A DNA stretch of 64,000 nt from Basidiobolus meristosporus CBS 931.73 (taxonomy: Eukaryota > Basidiobolomycota > Basidiobolomycetes > Basidiobolales > Basidiobolaceae), in the NCBI GenBank assembly GCA_002104905.1, contig MCFE01000094.1, forward strand, positions 1-64,000. The letters run 5' to 3'. Under the pieces are notes generated by a model. The model searched no databases and was not told the DNA's origin. It saw only the letters and a list, made by a program, of their open reading frames with translations. Made by a program: the position numbers and the translations under genes. This document shows positions 11,229 to 23,900 of this stretch, one piece after another (position 1 is the stretch's first letter; each line of letters opens with the position of its first letter).

Positions 11229-12258
11229 CCCAGCTCGACATCCCTAATACGAGTGCGGATACCCACATACCTTTCTTGCAATCGGATTCCCCCCCCCATT
11301 TTTGTTCAATAGTTTGTTCCGCCTTCGAAGTATCTTAGCCTTAATGCCTTCGCTGAATGCTTACTTGCTGTCATTGCACCTTCCTTTCGGACACGTTTAT
11401 TTATATCCGTAGTATATAGCTTTCGCTGACGATGCTTAGGTCGTCTTGTCTTCTTTGATTTGTTGCCATTGGGTGCTGTCTCCCATGAACATTCACCACC
11501 ACCCCTTGGCCAGACACCACTGCCTGCCACGAATAATCTAGTTTGATCTTCAGCAAGTGGCCCACCATCTGCCGTGTCAGATCCCCTTTGATGTGGGGCA
11601 GATCTCCAATATCTCTGTATTCACTGGAATAAATGAGCATCCCGGTAGGCGAGGAGCCAAAGGGATATTCTCCAACTAGACCGAGCTACTCCAAGTTGAT
11701 GTTGCTCCTCGAAGGAAGATCATCGGCTTCGTGCCATCCATGTTGCCCTCTCTTCATGTTGATCTGGGTGGCTGTCACTGCTGGCCCACAGCAGTGGGCT
11801 AATGGTTCCGGCGGCACGAAACCGTTGGGCCTCTGTAGATCCTGGCCATTGCTTTGGTCGCATCGCGACATGTTCCATGGTGGGTGAATACGGACGCAAC
11901 CGTTTCAGATGGCCCTCGGAGGATTGTGACTTCAGCGAGGTCTGTATCCCTGATCATGCTCGGATGCGGAGTGTTGTTTGGGTTTCGGAGGAGATGTTTA
12001 GAAGGATCTCAGGCGTTTGAGTCGCATCTGCATAAAACCGATCATTGCGTGGTCAACAACCTGTTTTGCATTTCTGTGCCATCACCAACTCGTCCCAAGA
12101 GACATACTTCCGCTGTGCAGAAAGGTTGAAGCGACACTATTTATTACAAGGTGAGGTGCTTCCCCTCTGATGAGTGTATTCTCGGGAAACAAGCCTGACA
12201 TCCCCCTCGATTGAAAGTTAGGCCTTGCATCTTCCTGCGAAGCATCCACCGTGGCAAC
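11229..12258. other. Intergenic between G-gamma and GPCR; possible minus-strand exon unproven
   Basis: A minus-strand open frame at 11401-11640 has a protein-like composition but no domain I recognise and no clean partner exons. Short overlapping frames occur on both strands. I do not call a gene here. Confidence 0.35.
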
Positions 12259-13575
12259 ATGATATACACCGAGCTGCAGCTCACCTTTTTAGAGTTCATC
12301 ACGAAAGTTAGCGCCTTCTCCAGCCTCCTGGGCTCCTCGGGAAACATCCTGGTACCTGCTTCTAACGCTTGAATGGCTAACCACCCTCTATTGACCTCTT
12401 GGTACATCAAGGCATTCCTGTGCCTCAAAAGATGCCAAACCGTCGTAGCAAGGATGGCGTTCTTCACCGCCATTGCGGATTTTCTCACTGCAGGGGCCAA
12501 GTTTTTGGGGCGGTAGGTATGGGCTTCGCGAAGGGGCGTTGGTTTCCCAATGCGGCATTGACCCCGAGTTATGCTATTCAGGTCTAGCTTGGAGTTCGGA
12601 AGCCACTCTGTGATATGTCAATTACAAGGAGCACTGATCCTGTGGGGCGATCTGTCTTGTAGTATATGGAGTGCTCTGATATCAACCAATTTGATCTTGA
12701 TATTGTTCTTTGAGTGGAGTGTGCAACGCGTAATGCGGCTAGAAAAGCTCTACCTTGTGTCGGCTTACTTGCTACCGGTGATGGTGGCGCTTCTTCCGTT
12801 TCTCTTCACCAGCAAGAGCCGCACGATCAACAATAGATTGGTCTACGGAGACGCACAGCTATGGTAGCGGGTCGTTGTGCTTCCGTCTGATCTCTTGACT
12901 AACCAGGGCATTCATGTATATACAGGTGCTGGATCACCCCTCAACACGCTCACCTGCAGCTGTATCTTTTTTTCATCCCGCTATGGATCATCTTCGCATA
13001 CAATCTGGCGATCTATGTGGTAGTTGGCTACCATATCTGGAGAAAAGCCAATTCATCCCGAGAGTAAGTCCCGGCAGAACCGGTCGTCCTTGAGATGTTT
13101 CTTACCGGGTGGCATTTCAGGAATACCTACAACTCGCTCAGTGAGTACAAGTATACGTATAGCAAGAATGCTGGCCTGTACGTTCTAGGATTTCTCGTCG
13201 TATGGTAGGTCGGGTTAGTTTTCGAGCGAAACGGACCAACGGTGATTTCACATTGTTTCCCTCAAACCAACCTCTAGGACCCCGGGTACCCTGCACCGCC
13301 TAAGCAAGATATTGTTTGGGGACGGGACATACGAGCTGACCATACTCCACGGGGTTTTCTCTCCTCTGCGGGGATTCATCAATTTTCTGACCTTCTTCTA
13401 CTTGTCTTGGTTCTCCCAGTTGAAAGACCTGGGAAACATTACCAGTCAAAAGGATACCTTTTCGGAAAACGTGGAACTCAACCTGGGCTCAACCCTTTTA
13501 ATATACCCCGATGTTATGTGGATATCGGAAATATTGAGTTCAGACTCGGGAACGGTGCCTCCACCGAATAAGTGA
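12259..13575 (+). CDS. Seven-TM GPCR, cAMP-receptor-like (Dicty_CAR/Git3-like class)
   Basis: Six exons with consistent phases: 12259-12351, 12412-12512, 12582-12863, 12926-13063, 13121-13204, 13278-13575; 331 residues. TM1 is around SAFSSLLGSSGNIL, TM2 around MAFFTAIADFLTAGAKFLG, TM3 follows the conserved Cys of HSVICQLQGALILWGDL, and TM5 is LYLFFIPLWIIFAYNLAIYV. The loop GDAQLWCWI before TM5 has the Cys-Trp typical of this class. Later exons carry YVLGFLVVW (TM6) and GFINFLTFFYLSW (TM7). It should couple to a heterotrimeric G protein; the G-gamma gene lies about 1 kb upstream. The ligand is unknown. The tail may extend: a frame ending at 13705-13707 encodes QLSYYQEYPDSEAYLPSSG and may be a last exon, but I could not find a phase-matching intron. 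Confidence 0.88.
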
Positions 13576-14035
13576 GCTCGCCTATCCGGTACCTCAAAGT
13601 TGGCCTTCAAGCGCACACTTCCACCACGCCAGCTGAGCTACTATCAAGAGTATCCTGACAGCGAAGCCTACCTGCCTTCTTCCGGCATGGCAACCACGGT
13701 GAGATAGATGTACACTAACTAGCTAGCTTATTTGATTTCGCCAAGGAGTTTAGCAGTCCTGGCAGGAGTTGGCATCTGCCATGTATTTATAAGGATCGTA
13801 TCTCATAAGCCGCAGGGAGCTTTCCTTCTTGAATGTATTTATGTTATAAAGAACTTGTATCACTTGCAGGAGACAAAATAAAGTAAACCGGGAATTGCAA
13901 ACTGCGAGTATGATTAAATCCATCCGAGCCAATAAACAGTATCAATGGGAAGTGGAATGTACAAGCATAAACGATTGACCTCTATCTACGGAATTGTTGA
14001 GAATGCTGGGTTGGAGTACTATGTAACAAAATAAG
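13576..14035. other. Convergent 3' region of GPCR and Tof1 genes
   Basis: Contains the possible extra GPCR coding segment up to 13707. The rest has no gene; it should hold both 3' ends of the convergent pair. Confidence 0.4.
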
Positions 14036-17000
14036 TTATTCGTCGTCTTCACTGGCTTCCGAGTTGGAGTACTCCGGCTCTGCCTCATCGGACTCTTCGT
14101 TTGCTGACTGAGAACCCGGCGTAGAGGGGTCCTCGTCATCGTTATCACTTTCCGGGTCATTAGCCAGGGCTTTCTTGACCTGTTCGATAAGCTCCTCTTC
14201 CGTTTCGAGGACATTGTATTTCGTGGGGTTAATGGCAAACCCGGCGTTCCGGCGTTGCTCCGCTCGCCTTCTGGCCATTTCCCGCTCCCGCTCAAAGAAT
14301 TCCTCGTCGTCCCCTTCGTCCGAATCTTCAATGAACTCCACGGATTTGAATATTTTGAGGGGCTCCACCTTCTTCTTGGTCTTCTTCTTTTTCTTCCTCT
14401 TCTCCTCCCTGTCCTTGGGATGTTTCTTGGGTTTCTTGGACTTCTTCTTCGCTTCCTTCAGAGGTTTACCATCCGGTCGCAGGGGGTTCGCCATGAACTG
14501 ATCGATAATCTCCAAGTCTTCGATAAGCTCTTGTTCAGTCAGGTAGCTTGGAATCGCCCACTCCATCTGATCGGGTTCACCCTCCAGGCTAGGATGGATA
14601 TCTGGATCTTCTTCGATGAATTTGAACAGCTTCAGCAACTCCCGGAATTGAGAGTCATCCTTCATAGCCAGCTTGTACGACTCGTTCGATGTGCGCAGCA
14701 TGAAGTTGGGTAGCAGTGCTTGATCATCCAGGTCCATGTGTGCGTTACTCTGTTTCTCCTCGACCGACTTGGAGATCATCGACTTCAACCATTCCAAAAG
14801 GTCCCGATGTTCATGAGTGAGCAGATGTCCGATAGCGACACCAATCTTTTGACTCCAGCTAAGTTGGGTGGGAAGGGCTTTACGGATACTCTGGATGGCC
14901 AGATCCTGCTCAGAATTTTCCGATTCGTCCGAACTCGAGTCTTCCTATGAATCCCACCAACATCATAATCAGTGACGGCTCACAAATGCAATTGCTCGTA
15001 CATGAACATTGGAATATCGGGGGCCACTACTTACTCTTGCTCTCTTCAGCATCTCCGATTGATCATTCTTCTCCTTGTCTGCCGTGTAGTCTTCATCGGG
15101 CAAGCCATCTTCTCCGTACTGGATCCTGATGCAATCTTGTCTATACTTGGGATACAATATTTCCACGGTCAGAAGCGGGTTTTTTTCAAGGGCTTTGAAC
15201 ATCTGGCGTAGACAATGTCTGCTGAACTTGATTAGCTCCTTGTAGGGCGTGGTGGCCCCAAGCGGATGTTTACGCTGCATTTGGATCAGGTCGTTGAACA
15301 CATGGAGTACAGAGAGTTTGTAAAAGATGGGCTCTATCTTGCTTTTGATGAACATCCGATGGAACATGGTTACGATGTGGTAAAGATCGTTCTCGTTCAA
15401 AGTTTCGTGAGATTCGAGCAGGACAATATAATTAGCTAGAATGGACTCCCGTGCGAATTTCTAAATGAGATAGGCTCGTTAGACTCGTTCGTTTAGCCGA
15501 CAGCCCATGTGGAAGCGGCACGATTCTCAACTTACCGATTCATACTCTTGGAATCTAAAAAGCTTCTCAGAGTATGTGGTACGCATTGTGTCCTCGTCAA
15601 CCTGAGGCTCTGTATCTTCTGGTTGGTTCTCGGGGTCCGCCGAAGTTGGCTCCTCTGCGCCACCCTCCGGGTTCCCCTCGGAGTCCACCTTGGCTTTCTT
15701 GCGTGACTTTGCTTTCTTACTTCTGATAAACATGTAGTTCTTGGACTTCGAGAAACGCTCCAGTAGCTTCAACAGAACATGAATCAGTTCAACTAAGCTA
15801 CGTAGGTAGCCGATGGACTGCGATTTGTATTGCGAGATCAAGGTGATGAAGAGCTTCAGGATTGATTCTTCGTAGTAAATGTTGTTCTGTAGGGCGGTGG
15901 CCATTTCCTGGTACATCTCGTCCTCGGAGGTGTACATGACATTAAGAACGTGGAACAAATGCTTGAGGCAATCGACTGCTGTGTAGAGCTCGTTCCAATT
16001 TTTCTCGTCCATGATCTTGATCATTCTGCGCACAATGAACAGAATGGAGGGAATTGTCATGATACGGGAAATCCCGTCGAACCCGGGTTCTTGGGTGCCC
16101 TCGGGTAAGCACTTAGGGTTCTCCTTCACGAGCTTGTACACGTTCAAGAAGTATCCGTTCAAGAAAAAGAAATTCCCATAGTCTTCCTCCTTGATCGAGT
16201 GGATTTCCCTTTCCAGGTCGTATCTCACCGCAGTAAACAACGGGTTGAAGCAGTTCTCCAGAAAAGTGAGGCTTGTTTGCCTCATGCACTGGCGCCCCTC
16301 CTTTGTTTTCAATTCCGCCATAAACTTCGTCTCCTTGCTTCTTCTTTTCGGTGCCATCTTCTTCTTGGTCTTGTCCAAATTGGCGGATAGCGGGGTGTAC
16401 CCTGCGTCCTGTGAGTGCAATACAATGTCCTTGCCATCGCCAAGATTTACTTTGTAGGCCCCGCCAAAACGATGGTGCCTGGTGGGCATGGAGGCTAAAC
16501 TCTGTTGCTTACGTAGCTCCTCTTGACGCAGCAACTCCCCCAACTTGCTAGCAGCAGGATTGTCATTTTGAGGCAAAAGGAACGAGCTGGGGTCAAAATT
16601 GCCAAATAAGCCGCAGAAAATCTCTTGGACTGTCATGTTCCAGGAGAGAAAGTCTGAATCGTCGGCCGAGGACGCAAAGGTCAGCAGTAACTCCAGCAAA
16701 TTAGACTCCTGCAGTCTGAGGATGATCCTCTCTTGAGTGAACGATTGTTCGTATCTTTCTGCAGAATCCTTGATTGATGCCTGTCGATCAGGAATGGCGA
16801 GTAGGTTGCGAATCAAATTCAAAATAAGCCCGATGAATCCATTTTCTCGTTCGCTTCTTTCCCTGAGAGGCTTGGAGAGTAGCTTCACTAAAACGCCGAA
16901 AATTCCCTCAAAAAGGCCCTCCCTTAAGAAAGCTTGTTTGTGAGTCCTCAGATACTCTAGGGACTCAAGAGGATATTCCGATTCTTGGTCCACCTTCCAG

Positions 17001-17450
17001 GTCAGCGGCACAAACAGTTCGACTGGAGGTCATTACAAGGAATACTCAATAAAATGATAATGCGTGACCAAAAGAAAACCCCTACTTACTGCAAGCTAAA
17101 CAATGTCTTTCCTGGAAACTGTTTGACATCTCCGAATTCAACAAGAAGATTGGGATCAGATCCTTGTTCAATATGTCCCATCTTCCCAGTAGCCTGATGG
17201 CTTGTTTATCTGAAGTGTAGTCTTCTTGTCTCAAAAATCGCTTCAGATCCCTCAAACATTCCAAGCATTCTTCTCCCAGAACGTAGATGTATTTTCCTCC
17301 ATCGTCACTGTCCGTGAGAATGCACTCTTTTGGAACTGCTTCGGGTATTTTGTCGCACTTTTCATATCCTCCTAGTGCTGAGCAAACCGAAATAAGCAGG
17401 TACTTTAACTCTGGGTCGAACTGGTCGTTCTCGGCTTCTACTCGGACCAT
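14036..17450 (-). CDS. Replication fork-protection protein Tof1/Swi1 (Timeless family)
   Basis: Four exons, in order 17090-17450, 15536-17022, 15035-15460, 14036-14944; phases match and give 1060 residues. Tof1/Swi1 with Csm3/Swi3 stabilises paused replication forks and supports S-phase checkpoint signalling in the nucleus. The N-terminal TIMELESS domain is clear: LLISVCSALGGYEKCD, YVLGEECLECLRDLKRFLR, KQAIRLLGRWDILNKDLIPI, then LACIELFVPLTW across the first splice. Exon 2 carries the helical-repeat body (ILNLIRNLLAI, VQEIFCGLFGNFDP) and a Lys/Arg-rich stretch. The C-terminus is charged, with a polylysine block (KKKKKTKKK) and an acidic tail, both good nuclear features. Length fits the family (about 1000-1200). 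Confidence 0.94.
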
Positions 17451-17970
17451 AGGTAACGCCTACAACTAGAATAAGGAATACAGATAGGTGAAGAGGAGAA
17501 ATGATATAGCCAAGCTCAGATGGAGAAACACCCAATACCAATAAGCATCCGGGCCACAGCTTTGATGTTATTATTATTGTTATGCTGGTATGTTTACTTG
17601 CGATAGGAAAATCCATGATTGGCCAATAGATTCGTTTTGGCACAACTCAACCATCATTGGCATCGCACTTGAATTTGGCTGGATGAAATTGCGAGCCTGG
17701 TATCCTTGATGATTGTCAGTGGCTGATTGATTGATTTTGAATTGCAATGCATGCAGGCAGGGTATATGGTTGATTTGGCTTCCCAGGGAAACACCCGGTG
17801 AGCTTTCAAACATTCCTGGCAGTGCCAAGCTTCGAGAGCATTGCTTATTTATTACAACTTTCTAGGACCAGAGGGGATCTGCTATAACTAGTAGGCCCCT
17901 TCAACTCTCAATTCTCAGCACCAGGTGTTTCCAATAATCCAGGTTGTGAAGGATCGGAGGTACCACACTA
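17451..17970. other. Intergenic, Tof1 promoter side
   Basis: No supportable gene. It lies between the 5' end of Tof1 and the 3' end of the next minus-strand gene. Confidence 0.4.
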
Positions 17971-19760
17971 TCAGATAGGTGGGCGTACTGACCGTAATGA
18001 TTCCATAATGATATCTTCAGCCTTGAGGGTTCGAGAGGCTCTTCGAGAGTTCTGGTTCAGGAGGATTCGGTGCCCGAATACCTTCTTGATCATCATGAAG
18101 ATCATACCTGGGGTGACATAGCTTTGTTCCAAGATAACAGCAATAGCTCTGTGTAATGGTGTCAATGTCCGATGGTTACCGCAGAGTATGTGGGGTTTCT
18201 GCACTTGCCTAACTGCAGTTATCAGATCAGCCGCTGCTTTTGCGTTCAGCCCTGCTCGAAAAGCGCTGTTCATCCTGATGTGCATAACGATATCCTTCAT
18301 GTAGCGGTTGATCTCGGAATGAAGCTTTATCTGCTTCATTTTATGAGATATTTCCCGAAGTTCCTATGATGGTTCGGTTAAACTGTCTTTTGTATTGATG
18401 GCAAGTTGCTGGACACCTACATGGTAATTCAACATAATCACCCGCCTGGGTTGCACGCGTGGTTTTTGTTTCAACGGCTCCTCAAAGGAAAAATTAAGGA
18501 AAAACTAGCGTAATGGGTTAAACCTACTGGGCATGTTTGGCTGTAACATTGGGAACTCACTATGTTCCTGGGAAGTGGGATGGGCGTCTCCGTGGGCAAC
18601 AACAAAATTACAACGCATGGATCAGGCAGATGATACACAGAATTAGCCTCGGCAAACCAACCGTGGCTCAAGAACTGTATTTCATGGTAGACAACGTGAG
18701 AAGGGTGTGAAGTGGATACCAAATGCAAAAGGTACTCACCTCGGCTATGCTAGAATTTAGTTGAGGATCCGAGTCTTGGACACCCTCTATCAGGACGATA
18801 TTTGCAATACGTTTCAGCGGCTGTGAATAGTAGCTGGTATAGATGCTCGAGGAGGCCCGTTTAGCATTCACCGGTGGATCCATTTTGAAATCTGAAGACA
18901 TCGGCCTGAATCTTCTACTGGATGAGGTTGGCGACATATTTGTGGCAGTGCCAGTCTCCGCTGCGTAACTGGTATTGTTAACGTCACTGAAGCTTTTTGT
19001 GCTATGTGTCATCGGAAACTCCTTAAACATGATCAACAGAAGTTAAAATGCCAGTCGCCTAACTTTGAAGTAGCTTCAGAAATACCCCAGGTTTAGAAGG
19101 CTCTATGAAGGAAACCGATACTTGGTCTCTTATTAAGGCCAGATCTGCAGTCTCTTTTTCCCAAGGGTGATCGGTTTGAGGAGGCACCATTTTGGCTTTA
19201 CTCCGAAACACGTGCGTTTCTTCTGGGATCTTTTCACCCACTGAGACGCTTCTTCCTCTTCTTTCCCCAGTCTCATTCAGTAAAAGGCTATTTTTTCTGG
19301 GTCCGTTGTCCGGCCCGACCAGTGGGTTTCCCTTCTGAACCCCTGTGGAGAGCGTTTTGTATGTCGAGGCGATTGAACGCACCAAAGAAGTGGTACGAGG
19401 TCTTGCGATACTATCTCGGCTTTTACTTAGGAGCGTGGTGGTGAAATCGTCAAAGGTTGTTGTCGAGCCGCATTGGAGAGTCGCTTGGGACAAACCTAAC
19501 GTGTCTTGCGAGATCTAATAGAGTGCTATGTTATAAGCTGACCCAGTACTAGCAAGATTTCAAAAGCTGCTGACCTCCTCAATCATGTATATGAGAGCTG
19601 GAATGGTGTCTTTGGGAGCACGCAGGATGAGGTGCTTGTTTCCCGATACTAGACAGAGTATCAAAGAGAAAAGAATTTCTTCCGAGTAATACGAGCCCGA
19701 GTTTCTTATAATAGCTTGAATTCGCTGCCGCAACCAATCCTTTGGTTGTTTCGAGGCCAT
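17971..19760 (-). CDS. Fungal Mg-chelatase/MoxR-like AAA-type protein
   Basis: Six-exon model, all junctions in phase 0: 19575-19760, 19122-19514, 18740-19021, 18561-18674, 18421-18480, 17971-18363; 475 residues. The C-terminus resembles the Mg-chelatase lid: YMKDIVMHIRMNSAFRAG, then LEQSYVTPGMIFMMIKKVFG and HRILL. The N-terminus (LCLVSGNKHLILRAPKD) resembles a conserved fungal family of MoxR-like proteins. I see no intact Walker A motif, so the AAA fold may be degenerate. The middle is low-complexity Ser/Thr/Arg-rich linker. Function is unknown; the fungal proteins are usually annotated only by this domain. The two small middle exons and the splice at 19121 (GTATCG) are the least certain. 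Confidence 0.7.
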
Positions 19761-20913
19761 GGTATTATCTTGGCTAACGAGAGGCGGTGGCAGTGGTAGT
19801 GAGTAACAAGAACAGCAAGCATTCTACCTCACAGTAGGCGGTTAGTTATCAAGGGGTAGATTTAGGAATAAAGCCACAGACATGACTGCCAAATTGGATT
19901 TGGCATATATCTCCATGCATGTTTCACTTGATCAATAGGAAATATCCCGGATCTCGTTGATGCGTCAATGCGTAAATTGCAGGTTTGTTCCCTATGCAAT
20001 ATTGGGTTGGTAGTAAACGGCTCCTATTTCTTAATTTGGTGAAGCAGCCCTGTCTATTGAACAAAGGATTGCTATGCATTTGCGACGTTCTATAAGCCAA
20101 CCGATATGTGAGAGTCAGTTAATGATCGGTAAATAATCATTTCAGAGCCATGGTCTCAGAATGCTTTACAGCAATCCCATTCCGTTTGTGGCAATTGGGC
20201 ATCACTGTTGGGCAACCACCTGCCTTGTGGCTGACTCAAAATTTCAGCTAGTCTAATTCTTTACAGGTTGCACAAATCCCCTAACCGTTCAGCTCCATGA
20301 CCATGTTGGTGGCGTAGTACACAATCCAGCAGAGCATCGTACGTGTTAGGCAGCACCATCATCACCGTATTCAGATCCAGGAGAGATTCTGGAGGTTTGT
20401 ATTGAAGCGAGGGCATGCATCACTAGTCCAAGGACGCTGGGTATTCAGCCCAGTGTTCAGCCATACCAAAGATGGAATGGATTCTCCGGTTTGACTACAG
20501 ATGTTTTTGAAAAGAAGGATCCTTAGTATAATAGGAGTAAATTCATATATACCAACACTGGGCTTGGGAATACAATATTCATATAATTAATATTCATCGC
20601 CCTTCTGAGTATCTCAGCGCCAGTATACTAATAATATAATGATTAAGGACATATGAAACCTGGAGCACGCCAAAATCGCTCTATACAAGCGATACCCAAG
20701 AACTCAGCATCTTTCTCATTTGCTGCTTCCTCACTAAAGTCCCGAACCACCCGCACGCTACCCTTTGCATCAACTTCTCGCTACCTAACAATATCCTGGA
20801 CCCTGTGGCTGGTAACTACTTTCCCTGATATCTCCCAATCCCTCCACCTTATGTCCTCCCCGGTTTACCTTGGGTTTTGAGAATCGCTTCTTATGCACTG
20901 AATATCGCTATCT
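19761..20913. other. Divergent promoter region between the MoxR-like gene and the RasGEF gene
   Basis: About 1.15 kb with no supportable gene. An open frame at 20653-20880 lies just upstream of the RasGEF start and might be 5' leader; no domain is visible. Confidence 0.4.
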
Positions 20914-23900
20914 ATGAAACAACTAAACTCTTACCGTCTTTACATGTCTAGCAAAGCCAAACCTTCCCGAAATACGCAAGCAATACCCACTGCTCCTTCA
21001 TTTCACATGACTGCTCCTGCACGAGCTTTGTACGACTTTGACTCTGCCGATGACTCGTGCCTAAGGTTCAGAAAAGGGGAATTTATAGAGGTATTGACAC
21101 AACTGGATTCAGGCTGGTGGGATGGCCTCTGTAAAGGCTCAAGGGGCTGGTTTCCTTCGGAATTTGTAGTATTTATAAATGAGCCCTTAGATACACTGCA
21201 GGTAGTTTTTGTCCAGAGAATCCTCGCACCAACCTATATTAAGCGTGACAATATGTTAGGGAATCGAGACAAGTCTCCACCAGAGAGAAAATCCCGTGTC
21301 AGATCGTAAGTTGACTGCACCATATTCTATTGAAGAAAATTCCGGAATTGAAACTACCTTACTTGAAAACTTGGTTACGAAGTCAGCTGAAGATAGCACT
21401 TATCATTACTGCAGCAGTTCACCTGGAAACCACCGCAAAAATTCCACTTCTATTCAGGAGATGCAACAGAAACCCGGTGAAACTATCAGTGGCTCGTCAT
21501 TTCTCCGAAAGTTACGTAAAACCGACGATGAAAAGGCTAGTGCACTACCTTGTCTCAATGATGCAGTATTAACTGACACGAGAGACCGATGGTTTTAGTT
21601 ACCCCCAAACTGGGGCAAGAAGGTGTCTCCCGAGGGTAAAGGCTACTATTTTAACATAGTGACAGATGAAACCACATGGAACCTAAATGAAGTTGACTGG
21701 GAAACGGGCCTATTGGTAAATTCCCACTTGTAGTGAGCTTCAAGCCGACAGTACTGAACGAAATCTAGTTTTCTCACCAGAAAGCAAACAGACGTGGTTC
21801 CGCAATCTCAACAACATCGAATTCCTCCTTTGGAAAGGATCTTTCCTATGGTAGTGTCCACCCTGTCCCGTGCACCAAAAATCGCCGGCCATCGGGATTT
21901 GTGGGGCCCATTGATCTGGAGGGATCACTGCCTCAGCTCAGCTGGGCGAGGCTGACGGCAAACATTGTTCTCGCCATCCATCGTTTGAACCACTTTTCAA
22001 AAAGAAACATCAAGGAGCATTTCATTGAACAGGCCTCGGAGATTGTCGAGGCGGTCCGAATCATGTTTGTTTCTTCTCGCACTGAGAGCATGGACTCTCC
22101 CATATTGAACGCGCATCCGATGCTGAGAGCACATCACCACCATGTGTTCAACTCATTGTGTCACCTGGTCCTCTCTGCCCAATATGCTTCGATTATCTGG
22201 TGCTCGCCCGATGCCGTTAATAAGATGGAACAATATGCTAATGAGGTGTTGCTTGCCACTAGGCATTTCATAACAGCTGCCCAGGATATCGGAGTTGTTA
22301 TCAGGTGCCTGGAGGCAGAAACAGCACGTACAGTAGATTCCGATAACGAGGGGCACACTGCCCACCATGTGAGATTTCCTGGCGTTGTCGGTGGAGATCC
22401 CGGTCCCGATTACTTCCCTGATCAGCACGATATGCACACCGATCTACTGACGGAGCTTCTGACGTATTCGGGCTCGGTTACCAGATCCATTAACCAGCTG
22501 ATCAAGTACCTGGTTATGGGCGACTTCAAGCCTGTTACGCTGGTGGCCTTTGCCAGACAAACAATCATGCATATTGGACAGCTCATGACAGTTACTGATG
22601 ATGTGGAGGCAGAAAACGCCTACGACCAGACGCTGCGTGATTTTAAATACAGCAAACAGGCCGTCTACAACAGTATCTCCGCTCTGGTTGGCATCACTCG
22701 AAGGGCTGCCGAAAATGTGCCAACCGAAAACATCTTGGAGCAGTTACTTGAATGCGCCATGCAGGTTGAACAGTCAGCCAAGGAGTTGATCGTTGCCAGC
22801 AAATTTGTCATACATGAAAAAGGAATATGCGAGAATCGATCGCTGTCGGAGAAGTACTGCGTACATCATTCAAACTCCCCCGAGATCACGATTCGGCCGC
22901 GTCGAGCAATGTCCCTCTCATTTTTGGGTAGATATGCTTACAAAGCCTGTGAACCGAGCGACGACCTGATCCCTACTCGACGAAGAATAGAGTCCCATGT
23001 TGACATTGCTGATCCCAGGGCTATGTGTCTGGAGGAGGAAATGGATGCCACCGGTAACTCTAAGCAAAAAGAAAAGCTGAAAAAGTTCTTTGGCGACGAT
23101 ACGCCGAGCATTGTAGTCACAAAGAATCCTCCTGAAGAGAAGGCTTGGTATCTAGAATATGAGTACGTGCCAAGCGACATCGTGTTCAATATGGAAGGCC
23201 GAGTCAAGGGAGGCACCTTGGTAGCCTTAGTTGAACGACTTACTCTCCATGATTTACTTGGTAACCTTTTACTTGAAGCCCCATATGCTAGAACCCCCAC
23301 CTAACCAATGGCTCAAACACAAACCTAGATTCTACATTTATTGCCACCTTTCTACTGACCTATCGCTCGTTCACTACCACGGAGGAGCTGTTTGAGCTTC
23401 TGTTCGAACGCTTTGATATCCAGGCTCCACCTGGCCTAACTACAGAGCAGCTCGAGATATGGACCGAGAAAAAGTTGGTGCCCATTCGCCTCAGGTAGGT
23501 GGATTCTACGACAGGTAACATCAGAATTCAGACAGCTCACACCCGATGACACAGAGTCTTCAATATCATGAAAAGTTGGCTTGAGAGCTATTATCTTGAC
23601 AGTGAGGACGATTTCTCTCTGGAAATGCTGCGAGACTTTGCACAAACCAAGATGCAGGAGATCATGTCGTTCGCATCGAATCAACTTATCAAGCTGATTG
23701 ACAAAAGGGTAAGACCTGATGCTTGATCAGCGTGATGCAGAGGCTAAAGTTGATTTAGATGGCCGCCGAAGGGAATTTCCGCAAAATGGTTTTGAACATG
23801 AACCGCGAGGCACCGCCTCCCATTTTACCCAGAAACATGAGGAAGCTCAGGTTTCTTGAGATCGATCCTATGGAGATTGCCCGGCAATTCACCATCCTGG

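Noticed and set aside
11401-12129. A minus-strand gene between G-gamma and the GPCR
   Set aside because: Open frames have plausible composition but no family match and no consistent splice phases.
21302-21420. Intron in the RasGEF from GTAAGT at 21307 to TACTGCAG
   Set aside because: Reading straight through keeps one open frame rich in Ser, Thr and Glu, as expected for a linker, so no intron is needed.
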